Shown: positions 34,847 to 43,095 of the stretch, one piece after another
Layout: each line of letters opens with the position of its first letter
Numbering within the stretch: position 1 is the stretch's first letter
Assembly: GCA_905215965.1 (NCBI GenBank)
Contig: CAJMSD010000001.1
Location: forward strand, 1 to 64,000
Length of the DNA: 64,000 bases
Source: an uncultured bacterium
GTDB lineage: Bacteria > Bacillota > Clostridia > Oscillospirales > Ruminococcaceae
Reading direction: 5' to 3'
The notes under the pieces: model-generated
Database searches by the model: none
Told to the model about the DNA's origin: nothing
The model's input: the letters and a program-made list of their open reading frames with translations, nothing else
Position numbers and translations under genes: made by a program

Positions 34847-34933
34847 TGGTGCGGATAACAGGAGTTGAACCTGCACCGAGTTGCCCCGACTGGCACCTGA
34901 AGCCAGCGCGTCTGCCTATTCCGCCATATCCGC
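34847..34933 (-). tRNA. tRNA-Leu (anticodon CAG)
   Basis: On the minus strand the acceptor GCGGATA (34933-34927) pairs with TATCCGC (34857-34851), discriminator A at 34850, and an encoded CCA at 34849-34847. The T arm GCAGGTTCAACTCCTGT is typical. The anticodon loop CTTCAGG places CAG at 34899-34897. The variable arm is long (class II, as expected for leucine). It reads CUG codons. Confidence 0.96.
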
Positions 34934-35083
34934 ATTAACTTTTAATATTTTATCATACAAAACATCTTTTGTCAAGGGCTTTTCAAAAAGTTTTGCACTG
35001 TTAAATTTTCAAGCAAAGTAAAACCGAAAAAACAGGGACGCCCACAAGAGAGGGAGTCCCTGAAAGCAGCAGGTGAGTTCATA

Positions 35084-36559
35084 TCAAAGAATGAAACAGA
35101 TAAGACCGCTGCAGCCGTCGTTGATAACGCGCTCAAGCGTTTCCTGAAGCTTCATTCTGGCATCGGCAGGCATTTTGTAAAGCTTGTTGTGGAGACCTTC
35201 GTTGACAAGCTCGTGAAGTGATTTTCCGAAGATATTTGATTCCCATATCTTTTTGGGATTATCGTCAAAGCCGTCAAGAAGATACATGACAAGCTCCTCG
35301 GACTGCCTCTCCGTTCCTACGATAGGACTAACGGTCGTATTGATATTGGCTTTCATCAGGTGTATCGACGGAGCGGACGCTTTGAGCTTGACGCCGTATT
35401 TTCCTCCCTGACGTATTATCTTCGGTTCTTCAAGAGTAAGCTCCTCCATTTCGGGCATTACTATTCCGTAGCCCGTAGCTTCGACCTCGGCAAGCGCAGG
35501 TTCAAGGCGCATATATTTTTTCTTGATGCCGTTAAGCTCAAGCAGAAGCGGCATAAGATCGCTTTCGCTTTCGATCTCGATGCCCGTAGCTTCTCCGAGA
35601 ATGCGATAGAAAAGGCTTCCGTCAAGCTCGGCGGTGATGGTCACAGAGCCTTTTCCGAGGTCTATGCTGCTGACAAAGGCTTTTTCGACGTGAGGACAGT
35701 CCGACATGGCATTTGCCGCGGATTCGGCTTCACGAACCAGCTTTACGTCCTTTGCCGCGTTTCGTATGCAGCCGAGTATCTCAGATTTGAGCCAGTGTCC
35801 CTTTTCAAGAGAATTGATCCATCGAGCCGTGCGTATGTTGATCTCTTTTATGGGGAAGGAAAAAAGTATCTCTCGGATTATCTCGCGTATGCTTTCCTCG
35901 TCGAGATCAAGGCAGTTGACCGGCAGAACCTTGCAGTCATATTTATCGGAAAGCTCGGAACACAGCTTCTTGGCTTCCGAGGCTGACGGATTTACCGTAT
36001 TCATGACAACTATAAATGGCTTGCCGAGTTCTTTAAGCTCGCGGATAACGCGCTCCTCGCATTCGGCATATTCGGCTCTCGGGATATCCGAGATCGTACC
36101 GTCCGTGGTGATAACGAGACCGATGGTAGAGTGGTCGGTTATGACCTTCTGCGTTCCTATTTCAGCCGCCATATTAAAAGGGATCTCTTCGTCGAACCAC
36201 GAGGTCATGACCATTCGCGGCATCTCATTTTCGATATATCCGAGCGAGCTCGGCACAATATATCCGACGCAGTCTATCATTCTCACGCGGAAAGCCGCGC
36301 CGTCTCCGAGATCAACTTCAACTGCTTCCTCGGGTATAAATTTAGGTTCGGTAGTCATAATAGTTTTGCCTGCCGCCGACTGCGGAAGCTCGTCAACGGC
36401 ACGCTCGCGCTTGAATTCGCTTGTGATGTTCGGGATAACAAGCGATTCCATGAAACGCTTGATAAAGGTGGATTTTCCTGTTCTGACAGGACCTACAACG
36501 CCTATATAGATGTCGCCGCCCGTACGCTCGGCGATGTTGCTGTATATGTCTTTAACCAT
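35084..36559 (-). CDS. spoIVA: Stage IV sporulation protein A (spore-coat ATPase)
   Basis: The 491-residue protein polymerises on the forespore outer membrane as the basement layer of the coat. It has the N-terminal P-loop GPVRTGKS (23-30), SpoIVA core patterns (IDCVGYIVPSSLGY, TDHSTIGLVITTDGT) and the C-terminal segment ending CSGLICFIL. Length nearly equals Bacillus SpoIVA. I chose ATG 36559 with AAGGAG 8 bases upstream. It lies 23 bases after sipL on the same strand, so the two partners are co-expressed from a sigma-E-like promoter. Confidence 0.96.
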   Translation of the reverse strand: MVKDIYSNIAERTGGDIYIGVVGPVRTGKSTFIKRFMESLVIPNITSEFKRERAVDELPQSAAGKTIMTTEPKFIPEEAVEVDLGDGAAFRVRMIDCVGYIVPSSLGYIENEMPRMVMTSWFDEEIPFNMAAEIGTQKVITDHSTIGLVITTDGTISDIPRAEYAECEERVIRELKELGKPFIVVMNTVNPSASEAKKLCSELSDKYDCKVLPVNCLDLDEESIREIIREILFSFPIKEINIRTARWINSLEKGHWLKSEILGCIRNAAKDVKLVREAESAANAMSDCPHVEKAFVSSIDLGKGSVTITAELDGSLFYRILGEATGIEIESESDLMPLLLELNGIKKKYMRLEPALAEVEATGYGIVMPEMEELTLEEPKIIRQGGKYGVKLKASAPSIHLMKANINTTVSPIVGTERQSEELVMYLLDGFDDNPKKIWESNIFGKSLHELVNEGLHNKLYKMPADARMKLQETLERVINDGCSGLICFIL

Positions 36560-36582
36560 ATTCTGCTCCTTATTCAGTGTTT

Positions 36583-38136
36583 TCAAGAAATGATCGGAAT
36601 GAGCAGCATACCGCCGCTTTCAAGCCTGTCGCCCATAAGTTCGTTTTCCTCCATAACAGCAGAAACGCAGGTGCTGTAACGCTTCGCTATATCCCAGACG
36701 TCCTCGTTTTCAACGCCGTAATAGAGCTTTATGGCGTAATCTCCGTCGCGTTCTTTTTTTGTCGTATCGTCGATCATTATGTCGGTGAGTCCTGTCATGG
36801 AAGCTGAAGCGCAGGAGTGAAGCTTGGCTGTAAGCTCGGCTTTAACTGTAAGGACGTTTTCGGGTGATATATTGTATGAAACGTTTCCTACTCCGATCTC
36901 GGCGGTTATTCTTGAATTGCGGCAGTCGTCGGGAAGCTCTATTTCCTGTTCAAACGCCTCGTCTCTGTCCGGCATTATTATCATGCCCGAAGCATCTTTA
37001 GCCGCCATAGTATAAGTAAGCATACCGCTTATGAACAATCCGGAGCCGTCGTCGGACAAACGGGTGTTTATGTTTTTGGGAGTACACCACATACTGTAAA
37101 TTTCCTGAGGAACGGAATCTCCCTCGGCTATTGAGGCAGTGTGGCGGAAGCTCTCGGAAATTACCGACGGAAGCTGCTCTGCCGTGATCTCGGACGACGT
37201 TATCTCGCAGGGATATGTGGTTGAAAACGCGTCTGTTCCGAGCGTTACGGACGCGATTTTTACAGCGCGGCAGATTATTCTAAGCTCAAGCTCGCATTTA
37301 AGCAGCTTGTTGTCGCCGTTTTTATCGGCGGCAGGAATGATATCGCAGCTCACGACCTCGGCTGTTACGCCGCATTCAAAGGAATCGTCCAGACCGTCTA
37401 TGTCGATTATCTGGCTGTAGGGAACAGAAAAGGAAAGGGGCTCAAGCGCGCCCTCGCCGTCTTTTTCGTAAGAGTAAAGCAGCGAGATATCGACCTCGCC
37501 TTTGGCAAGAAGCTTTCCCGATATCATTTTTTTGTCGCATTCCGAAGCTTTGCAGCGGCAGCTTACAATATTGACCGCAGGCGGCTGTGAAGCGGAAAGC
37601 TCGGTCTCTTCCGTAAGCTGGAGGTTCTTTTCGGCTGTTAGCTTATGAGCCGCAAAGCGCAGCGCCTGCTTTTTAAGCTGAACATTCATTCCGAAAACGT
37701 CGCTGATGACCTCCTGTTTTTTATCGCAGTCGACCTTGATCTTGACAGATACAGCTCCGCGCACGTCCAGTCTGCGCTTGTTCACGGCGCGGCAGTTGAA
37801 ATGATCCGATTTAGGACAAAGACTGACAGTGGGATTTTCACAGAAACGTCCGAGATCAAGCGATTTTGAATATCGCTGACGCTGACAGACGCACTGGATA
37901 AGCGACGAGCCTTCGCTGCAATAAAGTATACGTATGTCGCAGGTAAGCTCGTAGGTCAGCCTGTCGCCGCTGACCGCATAGTCCGTGATCGAAGGGATAG
38001 TTTCGCAGCGGACAAGTCTGAAGATATCGGGATAATAATCCGGAAGAATATAATCCAGCTCTACGCCCTGTTCCTGCATACCGTCATAAATATGTTCGGA
38101 AGCGGAAACCGTTTCTTTGTTTATTTTTAAATCCAT
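36583..38136 (-). CDS. sipL: SipL-like SpoIVA-interacting coat protein (DUF3794 plus LysM)
   Basis: The 517-residue protein has DUF3794-type regions (about 30-200 and 290-430) and a C-terminal LysM (about the last 50 residues, KLYYGVENEDVWDIAKRYST to LLIPI). This is the architecture and length of C. difficile SipL, whose LysM binds SpoIVA to attach the coat; it replaces SpoVID of Bacillus. Direct linkage to spoIVA supports the call. AGGAGG precedes the ATG by 5 bases. Confidence 0.85.
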   Translation of the reverse strand: MDLKINKETVSASEHIYDGMQEQGVELDYILPDYYPDIFRLVRCETIPSITDYAVSGDRLTYELTCDIRILYCSEGSSLIQCVCQRQRYSKSLDLGRFCENPTVSLCPKSDHFNCRAVNKRRLDVRGAVSVKIKVDCDKKQEVISDVFGMNVQLKKQALRFAAHKLTAEKNLQLTEETELSASQPPAVNIVSCRCKASECDKKMISGKLLAKGEVDISLLYSYEKDGEGALEPLSFSVPYSQIIDIDGLDDSFECGVTAEVVSCDIIPAADKNGDNKLLKCELELRIICRAVKIASVTLGTDAFSTTYPCEITSSEITAEQLPSVISESFRHTASIAEGDSVPQEIYSMWCTPKNINTRLSDDGSGLFISGMLTYTMAAKDASGMIIMPDRDEAFEQEIELPDDCRNSRITAEIGVGNVSYNISPENVLTVKAELTAKLHSCASASMTGLTDIMIDDTTKKERDGDYAIKLYYGVENEDVWDIAKRYSTCVSAVMEENELMGDRLESGGMLLIPIIS

Positions 38137-38187
38137 AGTGACCTCCTTGAAAAGCTTGCTTTGTATATAGATATTCGGGGCAGGGTA

Positions 38188-38215
38188 CAAGTATGCAGAA
38201 AACGTAAAAATATTC
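38188..38215 (-). promoter_or_regulatory. Sigma-E-like promoter of sipL-spoIVA
   Basis: On the minus strand: GAATATT (38215-38209), 13 bases, CATACTTG (38195-38188), close to the mother-cell sigma-E consensus (ATATT, 13-15 bases, CATACA-T). The ATG is about 50 bases on. In spore formers spoIVA and sipL belong to the sigma-E regulon. Confidence 0.65.
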
Positions 38216-38223
38216 TGTTCCTC

Positions 38224-38252
38224 TTTACTTTGGCGAGTTTTTGTAGTATAAT
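38224..38252 (+). promoter_or_regulatory. Promoter of glnA
   Basis: TTTACT (38224-38229), 17 bases, TATAAT (38247-38252). It leaves an 80-base leader before glnA. Its core lies back to back with the sipL promoter. Confidence 0.72.
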
Positions 38253-38338
38253 TAGATGTAATAAATCCAGTGCAGATGTTGTGCGTAAATGTTATGAGGC
38301 ATATTTGCCGCATTCTGCCGCTTGCTTCGGAGGTCTTT

Positions 38339-39637
38339 ATGAATTGTTTTTCTCCTAAGGAAATCCTCGGTTTTGTCGAGGAGAATGATGTTAAATTTAT
38401 CCGTCTTACTTTTTGCGATATGTTCGGCAATCTTAAAAATATCGCCATAATGCCGAACGAGCTGCCGCGCGCCTTTGAGTACGGTATTCCCTTTGACGCG
38501 TCATGTATCAGGGAGGGCTGCTCGGATCTGATGCTCGTTCCCGATATTTCTACCCTTTCGGTTCTTCCTTGGCGTCCTAAGTCCGGAAGAGTGGTTCGTT
38601 TCTTTTGCAGTCTGAAAAATATGGACGGAAGCGATTACGTTGGCGATATGAGATGTTCTCTTACAAATTATATAAATTCCCTGCGCCTTGACGGCTATGC
38701 CTGCGAAATGGGAACCAAGTGTGAGTTCTATCTCTTTGATCTTGACGAGAACGGCGAGCCTACAAAAATTCCGCACGATAAAGGCTCTTATCTTGATGTT
38801 GCTCCCTTGGATAAATGTGAAAATACAAGACGAGAGATCTGTCTTTCTCTTGAGGAAATGGGACTGAACCCGAAAAGCTCATGCCATAAGCACGGTCCGG
38901 GTCAGAACGAGATCGAATTCAGAGAAAACGAGCCTGTGACTGCTGCCGATAATATGGTTCATTATAAGACCGTTGTTAAATCCATAGCCGCGCAGAACGG
39001 ACTTTTTGCTTCCTTTATGCCTAAGCCGCTTCCCGATGAGCACGGCAGCGCGCTGATAATTTCTCTCAGCGTTCGGAAGGGCGGAAATAATATATTCGAG
39101 TTCGAAAACGGAGAAATGTGCAGCGACGGAAAATGCTTCATTTCGGGAATACTCAGAAGAATTCGCGAGATAACCGCGTTTCTCAATTCGTCAACAAATT
39201 CATATAAACGTCTCGGAATGGGTTATGCTCCCAACTCGGTAAGCTGGTCGTATGAAAATATGTCGCAGCTTATAAGGATACCTACCGCTGTGGGAATTTC
39301 TCCCAGAATAGAGATACGTTCGGCTGACGCCTGCTGCAATCCTTACGTAGCGTTTAAGCTGATACTTGCGGCAGGAATCGAGGGTATCGCCGAAAAAGAC
39401 TGCTCGCTTCTTGAACGCACCGTAAAAAACCGCAGTAATATCAACAGCCTTGAACCTCTCCCGGAGTCTCTCGAAGAAGCTGTAAGGATCGCTAAGGAAA
39501 GCGAATTTGTCAGCAATACTCTCTCCGACGAGATAAGACGCAATATATTTGAACGTCTTGACAAACAGCTTGCCGATTACGAGGCTGCGGACGATGTGAC
39601 AGAATTTGAGGATAAATATTACTTTAAAACTATTTAA
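38339..39637 (+). CDS. glnA: Glutamine synthetase, type I
   Basis: The 432-residue enzyme makes glutamine from glutamate and ammonia. Metal-site segments GTKCEFYLFD and GPGQNEIEFRE, the substrate loop near MPKPLPDEHGSALIISLS and the arginine-containing SPRIEIRSADACCNPY are visible. Like other clostridial GSI proteins it lacks a long C-terminal adenylylation region. ATG at 38339 with GGAGG 5 bases upstream; the frame extends upstream into the leader. The ANTAR regulator that follows after 14 bases suggests control by RNA-binding antitermination somewhere in the nitrogen regulon. Confidence 0.92.
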   Translation: MNCFSPKEILGFVEENDVKFIRLTFCDMFGNLKNIAIMPNELPRAFEYGIPFDASCIREGCSDLMLVPDISTLSVLPWRPKSGRVVRFFCSLKNMDGSDYVGDMRCSLTNYINSLRLDGYACEMGTKCEFYLFDLDENGEPTKIPHDKGSYLDVAPLDKCENTRREICLSLEEMGLNPKSSCHKHGPGQNEIEFRENEPVTAADNMVHYKTVVKSIAAQNGLFASFMPKPLPDEHGSALIISLSVRKGGNNIFEFENGEMCSDGKCFISGILRRIREITAFLNSSTNSYKRLGMGYAPNSVSWSYENMSQLIRIPTAVGISPRIEIRSADACCNPYVAFKLILAAGIEGIAEKDCSLLERTVKNRSNINSLEPLPESLEEAVRIAKESEFVSNTLSDEIRRNIFERLDKQLADYEAADDVTEFEDKYYFKTI

Positions 39638-39651
39638 TTGGGTGTGTAAGC

Positions 39652-40221
39652 ATGGACAGGGCATTATTAGTTTCAGGATCTTCAAAGGGCATGGAGACTT
39701 TTGAACAGCTTCTGAAAGCATCCGGCTACGGAAAGATAACGGTAGTCACAAGCGGCAGCGAGGCGCGCAGGATCATCGATACGGTCGAATATGAGCTTGT
39801 AGTGATAAATACGCCGCTTCCCGACGAATTCGGTCACGAGCTTTCGGTGATGATCTCGGAATCCTCGACGGCAGGAATAATTTTGATATGCCGCAGCGAC
39901 ATTTCCGACGATGTTTCCGATAAGGTGTCGGATTTCGGAGTCTGCGTAGTTCCGAAGCCGCTGAATAAGCTGGTGTTCCACCAGTCGCTGAAGCTTGTTC
40001 AGGCAACGCGGTCAAGAATGCTTGGACTGAAAAAAGAAAACGTCAAGCTTCTTACGAAGATCGACGAAATGAGGCTTATAAACAGAGCAAAATGTACTCT
40101 TATGCAGTATCTGAAGTTCACCGAGCCGCAGGCGCATAAGTATATTGAAAAGCAGGCGATGAATACGCGTCAGACAAGGCGTGAGGTCGCGCTCAGGATA
40201 CTTTCTACCTACGAACGATAA
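39652..40221 (+). CDS. ANTAR-domain response regulator (NasT/AmiR type)
   Basis: The 189-residue protein has a receiver-like domain (about 1-115; acidic pocket reduced, with PKPLNK in place of the usual conserved Lys loop) and a coiled coil, then a C-terminal ANTAR domain (about 128-186, RAKCTLMQYLKFTEPQAHKYIEKQAMNTR). ANTAR proteins bind paired hairpins in nascent RNA and prevent termination. The link with glnA is common in clostridia. No partner histidine kinase is adjacent. Confidence 0.88.
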   Translation: MDRALLVSGSSKGMETFEQLLKASGYGKITVVTSGSEARRIIDTVEYELVVINTPLPDEFGHELSVMISESSTAGIILICRSDISDDVSDKVSDFGVCVVPKPLNKLVFHQSLKLVQATRSRMLGLKKENVKLLTKIDEMRLINRAKCTLMQYLKFTEPQAHKYIEKQAMNTRQTRREVALRILSTYER

Positions 40222-40223
40222 TA

Positions 40224-40253
40224 AAAAGGCATACTTTATAGTATGCCTTTTTA
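40224..40253. terminator. Bidirectional terminator between ANTAR and PP2C genes
   Basis: The stem AAAAAGGCATACT / AGTATGCCTTTTT with loop TTAT has A and T runs on both flanks and sits between convergent genes. Confidence 0.93.
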
Positions 40254-40272
40254 ATATAGACAGTATTTTGAA

Positions 40273-41025
40273 TCAATCTTCATAGTAAACAATTGCGATG
40301 ACGGTGATATTGTCCTTACAGCCGTTTTCAAGAGCCTTTTTCACAAGCATATCGATACGCTCCGGCATCGCTTTAGGAAGCTCGAGTATCTCTTCGATTT
40401 CTATGCGCGACAGACTGTCGGAAAGACCGTCCGTGCAGAGGAGAAGAAGATCGCCGTATGTGATTCCGTTTTCAAGCGGAAGTATATCGATCCTCGGCTC
40501 TGATTTTAAATTTCCAAGAACGGGAAAGATAATATTGCGGTGAATATGAGTTTTCCTCTGCTCCTGAGTTATTGTGCCCTCTTCGTAGAGAAGCTGAACG
40601 AGCGAATGATCGCGCGAGACCTGCTTTAGCTTTCCTCCTCTGTAACGGTAAAGCCGTGAATCGCCAACGTTGATAATGCTTATATTGTCGTTTTCATCGA
40701 CAGCAACTCCGCATATCGTAGCCTGCATATTGCGCGTTTCTTCATGTTCGGCGCTGTATTCGGCAAGCTGCTGATGAATTTCAAGCAATTTTTTATCAAG
40801 TTTTGTTTTTTTGTTGAATTTTATTCCTTTTATAAGCTCAAGGCACATTTTCGAAGCGATCTCACCTGAAAGCTCGCCGGAGACTCCGTCTGAAACGGCG
40901 GCAATAAACGGACCTTTCAGTCTGAGTTCGCATGAGCCGCTGTCAGCGACCGTCTGTCCGATAAGCATTGCGTCCTCGTTATGCGGCATTGTGCCTTTTT
41001 CGGTTATTCCAAAGCAGTAATACAT
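40273..41025 (-). CDS. PP2C-family serine/threonine phosphatase
   Basis: The 250-residue metal-dependent phosphatase has NEDA near the N-terminus, AAVSDGVSGELSG, NVGDSRLYRYRGG, LLLCTDGLSD and CKDNITVIAIVY, so all metal-binding aspartates are present. It resembles Stp/PrpC, partners of PASTA or Hanks-type kinases, but no kinase gene is nearby. GAGG precedes the ATG. It ends the minus-strand run LCP-TatD-PP2C. Confidence 0.9.
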   Translation of the reverse strand: MYYCFGITEKGTMPHNEDAMLIGQTVADSGSCELRLKGPFIAAVSDGVSGELSGEIASKMCLELIKGIKFNKKTKLDKKLLEIHQQLAEYSAEHEETRNMQATICGVAVDENDNISIINVGDSRLYRYRGGKLKQVSRDHSLVQLLYEEGTITQEQRKTHIHRNIIFPVLGNLKSEPRIDILPLENGITYGDLLLLCTDGLSDSLSRIEIEEILELPKAMPERIDMLVKKALENGCKDNITVIAIVYYED

Positions 41026-41045
41026 AAAGCAACCTCGCAGATAAA

Positions 41046-41816
41046 TCAGTCTTTGATATTGTAGAATCGCATTCCGTTAACACAGGTTAGGTTAAGAAGC
41101 TCCTGAACCGGCATTTTTTTTATTTCGGCAGCCTTTTCTGCGGTGTAAGCGATCATCGAGCTGTCGCAGCGCTTTCCTCTGAACGGTACGGGAGCCATAT
41201 ACGGGCAGTCCGTTTCAAGCAGAAGCTTGTCGTTGGGAACGGCTTCAAGGGCGCGGAGAGCTTTTTTAGCGTTTTTAAATGTAAGGACTCCCGTGAATCC
41301 GATGTACATACCCAGCTTTACAAGCTCGGCTGCGGTCTCGGCAGAGCCGCTGAAGCAGTGGACAACGCCCTGCGGCTTATATTTTTTTACTATGGAAAGA
41401 GTGTCCTCGGAAGCGTCTCGGCTGTGGATTATAACGGGAAGATTAAGCTCCGCTGCAAGCTCCAGCTGTTCACAGAAAAGTCTGATCTGTTTTTCCTTGT
41501 CAAAGCCGTCGTAGTGATAATCAAGTCCGATCTCGCCTATGGCGCGTATTTTCGGATTGTTTTTCACGGTTTCGCGGATAATGTCAAGATAATCCGTCGG
41601 ATTTGTATCCACGCTTTCGGGATGAACTCCCGCCGCCGCATAAATGTAGCCGTATTCACGCGAAATGGCTGAATTCTGCGCCGTATCCTCGACCGACGAC
41701 GAGGCAAGCGTTACATAGCGGACTCCCTTTTCGGGCAGAGAAGCGAGAATTTCTGTCCTGTCAACGTCAAAGGCGCGGTCGGCATAATGAGCGTGAGTAT
41801 CGAAGATGTTATTCAT
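41046..41816 (-). CDS. TatD-family metal-dependent hydrolase (DNase)
   Basis: The 256-residue TIM barrel has the metal ligands DTHAHY (5-10), IGEIGLDYHYD, IIHSRDAS, HCFSGS and LLETDCPYMAP. TatD proteins act as 3'-5' exonucleases or other phosphoesterases. The start overlaps the LCP-like gene by 8 bases; GGAGG lies within that gene. A TatD-associated radical SAM gene is encoded 3.4 kb away on the other strand, not adjacent. Confidence 0.92.
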   Translation of the reverse strand: MNNIFDTHAHYADRAFDVDRTEILASLPEKGVRYVTLASSSVEDTAQNSAISREYGYIYAAAGVHPESVDTNPTDYLDIIRETVKNNPKIRAIGEIGLDYHYDGFDKEKQIRLFCEQLELAAELNLPVIIHSRDASEDTLSIVKKYKPQGVVHCFSGSAETAAELVKLGMYIGFTGVLTFKNAKKALRALEAVPNDKLLLETDCPYMAPVPFRGKRCDSSMIAYTAEKAAEIKKMPVQELLNLTCVNGMRFYNIKD

Positions 41817-42696
41817 TTTCAGAAGCTTCCTCCGAATCGTTGAAATATTCGTCGACCATTGACCGGCAAGCGTCCTTGTCGATAATAAATTCTCCGGAAT
41901 TTTCTTCTCCTTCGAGGATCCTGAACCGTGATATCGTAGTTCCGTTGTTCAGCATATCCTTTATGCCGTTTTTGCGGTTCTTGTAATCGACGGAAGTGAT
42001 GTCAGAAGTTGCCATATTGATTATGGTGTTGAAGCTTCCGTCAAGATTCGAGGCAAGACGCGGACCGTCAGCCTGATTTATCATTGAAGATATGATCGAG
42101 CTTGCGGTATATGCTCGTTCCTGCTCGCCCTTGCTGTACAGCGGATAGGTGATAAGCTTCTGTATTTTTGAACCTATGAGGTACTGCTCCTTGTTCTTTT
42201 CCATTCCGCCGATATCCACGGTAACGGTATAGCTGACTCCTCCGACAATATCGCAGAGCTTTTGGAAAGCTTCTGAGCTGAAGGTCATATAGCGGTCGAT
42301 GCTGACTCCAAGCGCCTGTTCGCTGAAATTAACGGCAGAGGAAGCTCCTCCGCGGGCATAGCTGTCGGCAAGGCTTGCTTGCTTACCGTCCACAATGGCT
42401 ATGGTGTTTGACGGTATCCCCACAAAAAGAAGCTTTTTTTCCTTTGGCACGGATCTCATCAGAACGTAGGTAGCGGAGCATTTTTCCTCCGGAACATCGA
42501 GAATAAACAGAACAGTGTGGCTGTCCTCGTAGGTAGCGGTCGATGCGGTTCTTTCGGGCGGTTTGGAGGGCTTTTCCTCCTTGCCGAAGCCGAAGTAATT
42601 GTATATGAAAAGTGCGGCTCCGCCAACGATTATCAGTCCGATAAAAATTGTTATAAGGAACGGAACGGCGATCCTTCCGCTTTTTTTGTTGCTCAT
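41809..42696 (-). CDS. Degenerate LytR-CpsA-Psr-like membrane protein
   Basis: The 295-residue protein has one N-terminal span (about 10-32), a short linker, then an LCP-like fold: LFILDVPEEKCSATYVLMRS, LLFVGIPSNTIAI, ARGGASSAVNFSEQALGVSI, VGGVSYTV. LCP enzymes transfer teichoic acids or glycans to peptidoglycan. Here the SIPRDT-type motif, with its phosphate-binding Arg and Asp, reads GIPSNT, so catalysis is doubtful. ATG 42696 with GGAGG 8 bases upstream. Confidence 0.65.
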   Translation of the reverse strand: MSNKKSGRIAVPFLITIFIGLIIVGGAALFIYNYFGFGKEEKPSKPPERTASTATYEDSHTVLFILDVPEEKCSATYVLMRSVPKEKKLLFVGIPSNTIAIVDGKQASLADSYARGGASSAVNFSEQALGVSIDRYMTFSSEAFQKLCDIVGGVSYTVTVDIGGMEKNKEQYLIGSKIQKLITYPLYSKGEQERAYTASSIISSMINQADGPRLASNLDGSFNTIINMATSDITSVDYKNRKNGIKDMLNNGTTISRFRILEGEENSGEFIIDKDACRSMVDEYFNDSEEASENE

Positions 42697-43095
42697 AGCA
42701 GTTTCCTCCATAGTTCAGCGCGTTTATTCCGTGATATTTTTCCTTGCGGCTGAAAATAACTTTCAGTATAAAATGCGGAATAAGGCTATGCGGTAAAATA
42801 ATTATCATAAGTTTTTAATATGCAGAGTTTAAAACTTTTCGGCTTGTCTAAATGTTTCAACACGGTTTTCAACATTTTCAACATCTGTGGCCCGTGGAAA
42901 AGTGTTTAAACACAATATTCAACAGAAAGTTGAAAATTCCGAAAATCGGAAAATTTTTAATATTCGCCCGTGCATGACGATAAATTTTAACATGATCGAC
43001 TGAAAAAGATCGTCGAAAAGACAAATTTTGATATTATATGCGGCGCTGCCCTTGCATATTTTTTTATTTGTGATATAATGTTATTCGGCAGCGTT
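42697..43095. other. Gene-free region with TTCAACA cluster and palindrome
   Basis: No gene is seen. Four copies of TTCAACA and one inverted TTGAA lie between about 42856 and 42934, with TTTTCCACGGGCCACAG on the minus strand nearby, and a perfect 12-base palindrome GTGTTTAAACAC at 42902-42913. It could hold operators for the LCP-like operon or binding sites for a DnaA-like protein. A direct promoter could not be fixed. Confidence 0.5.

Noticed and set aside
36131..36679. Plus-strand frames opposite spoIVA and sipL
   Set aside because: Shadows of the spoIVA and sipL genes; no ribosome sites and no recognisable domains.
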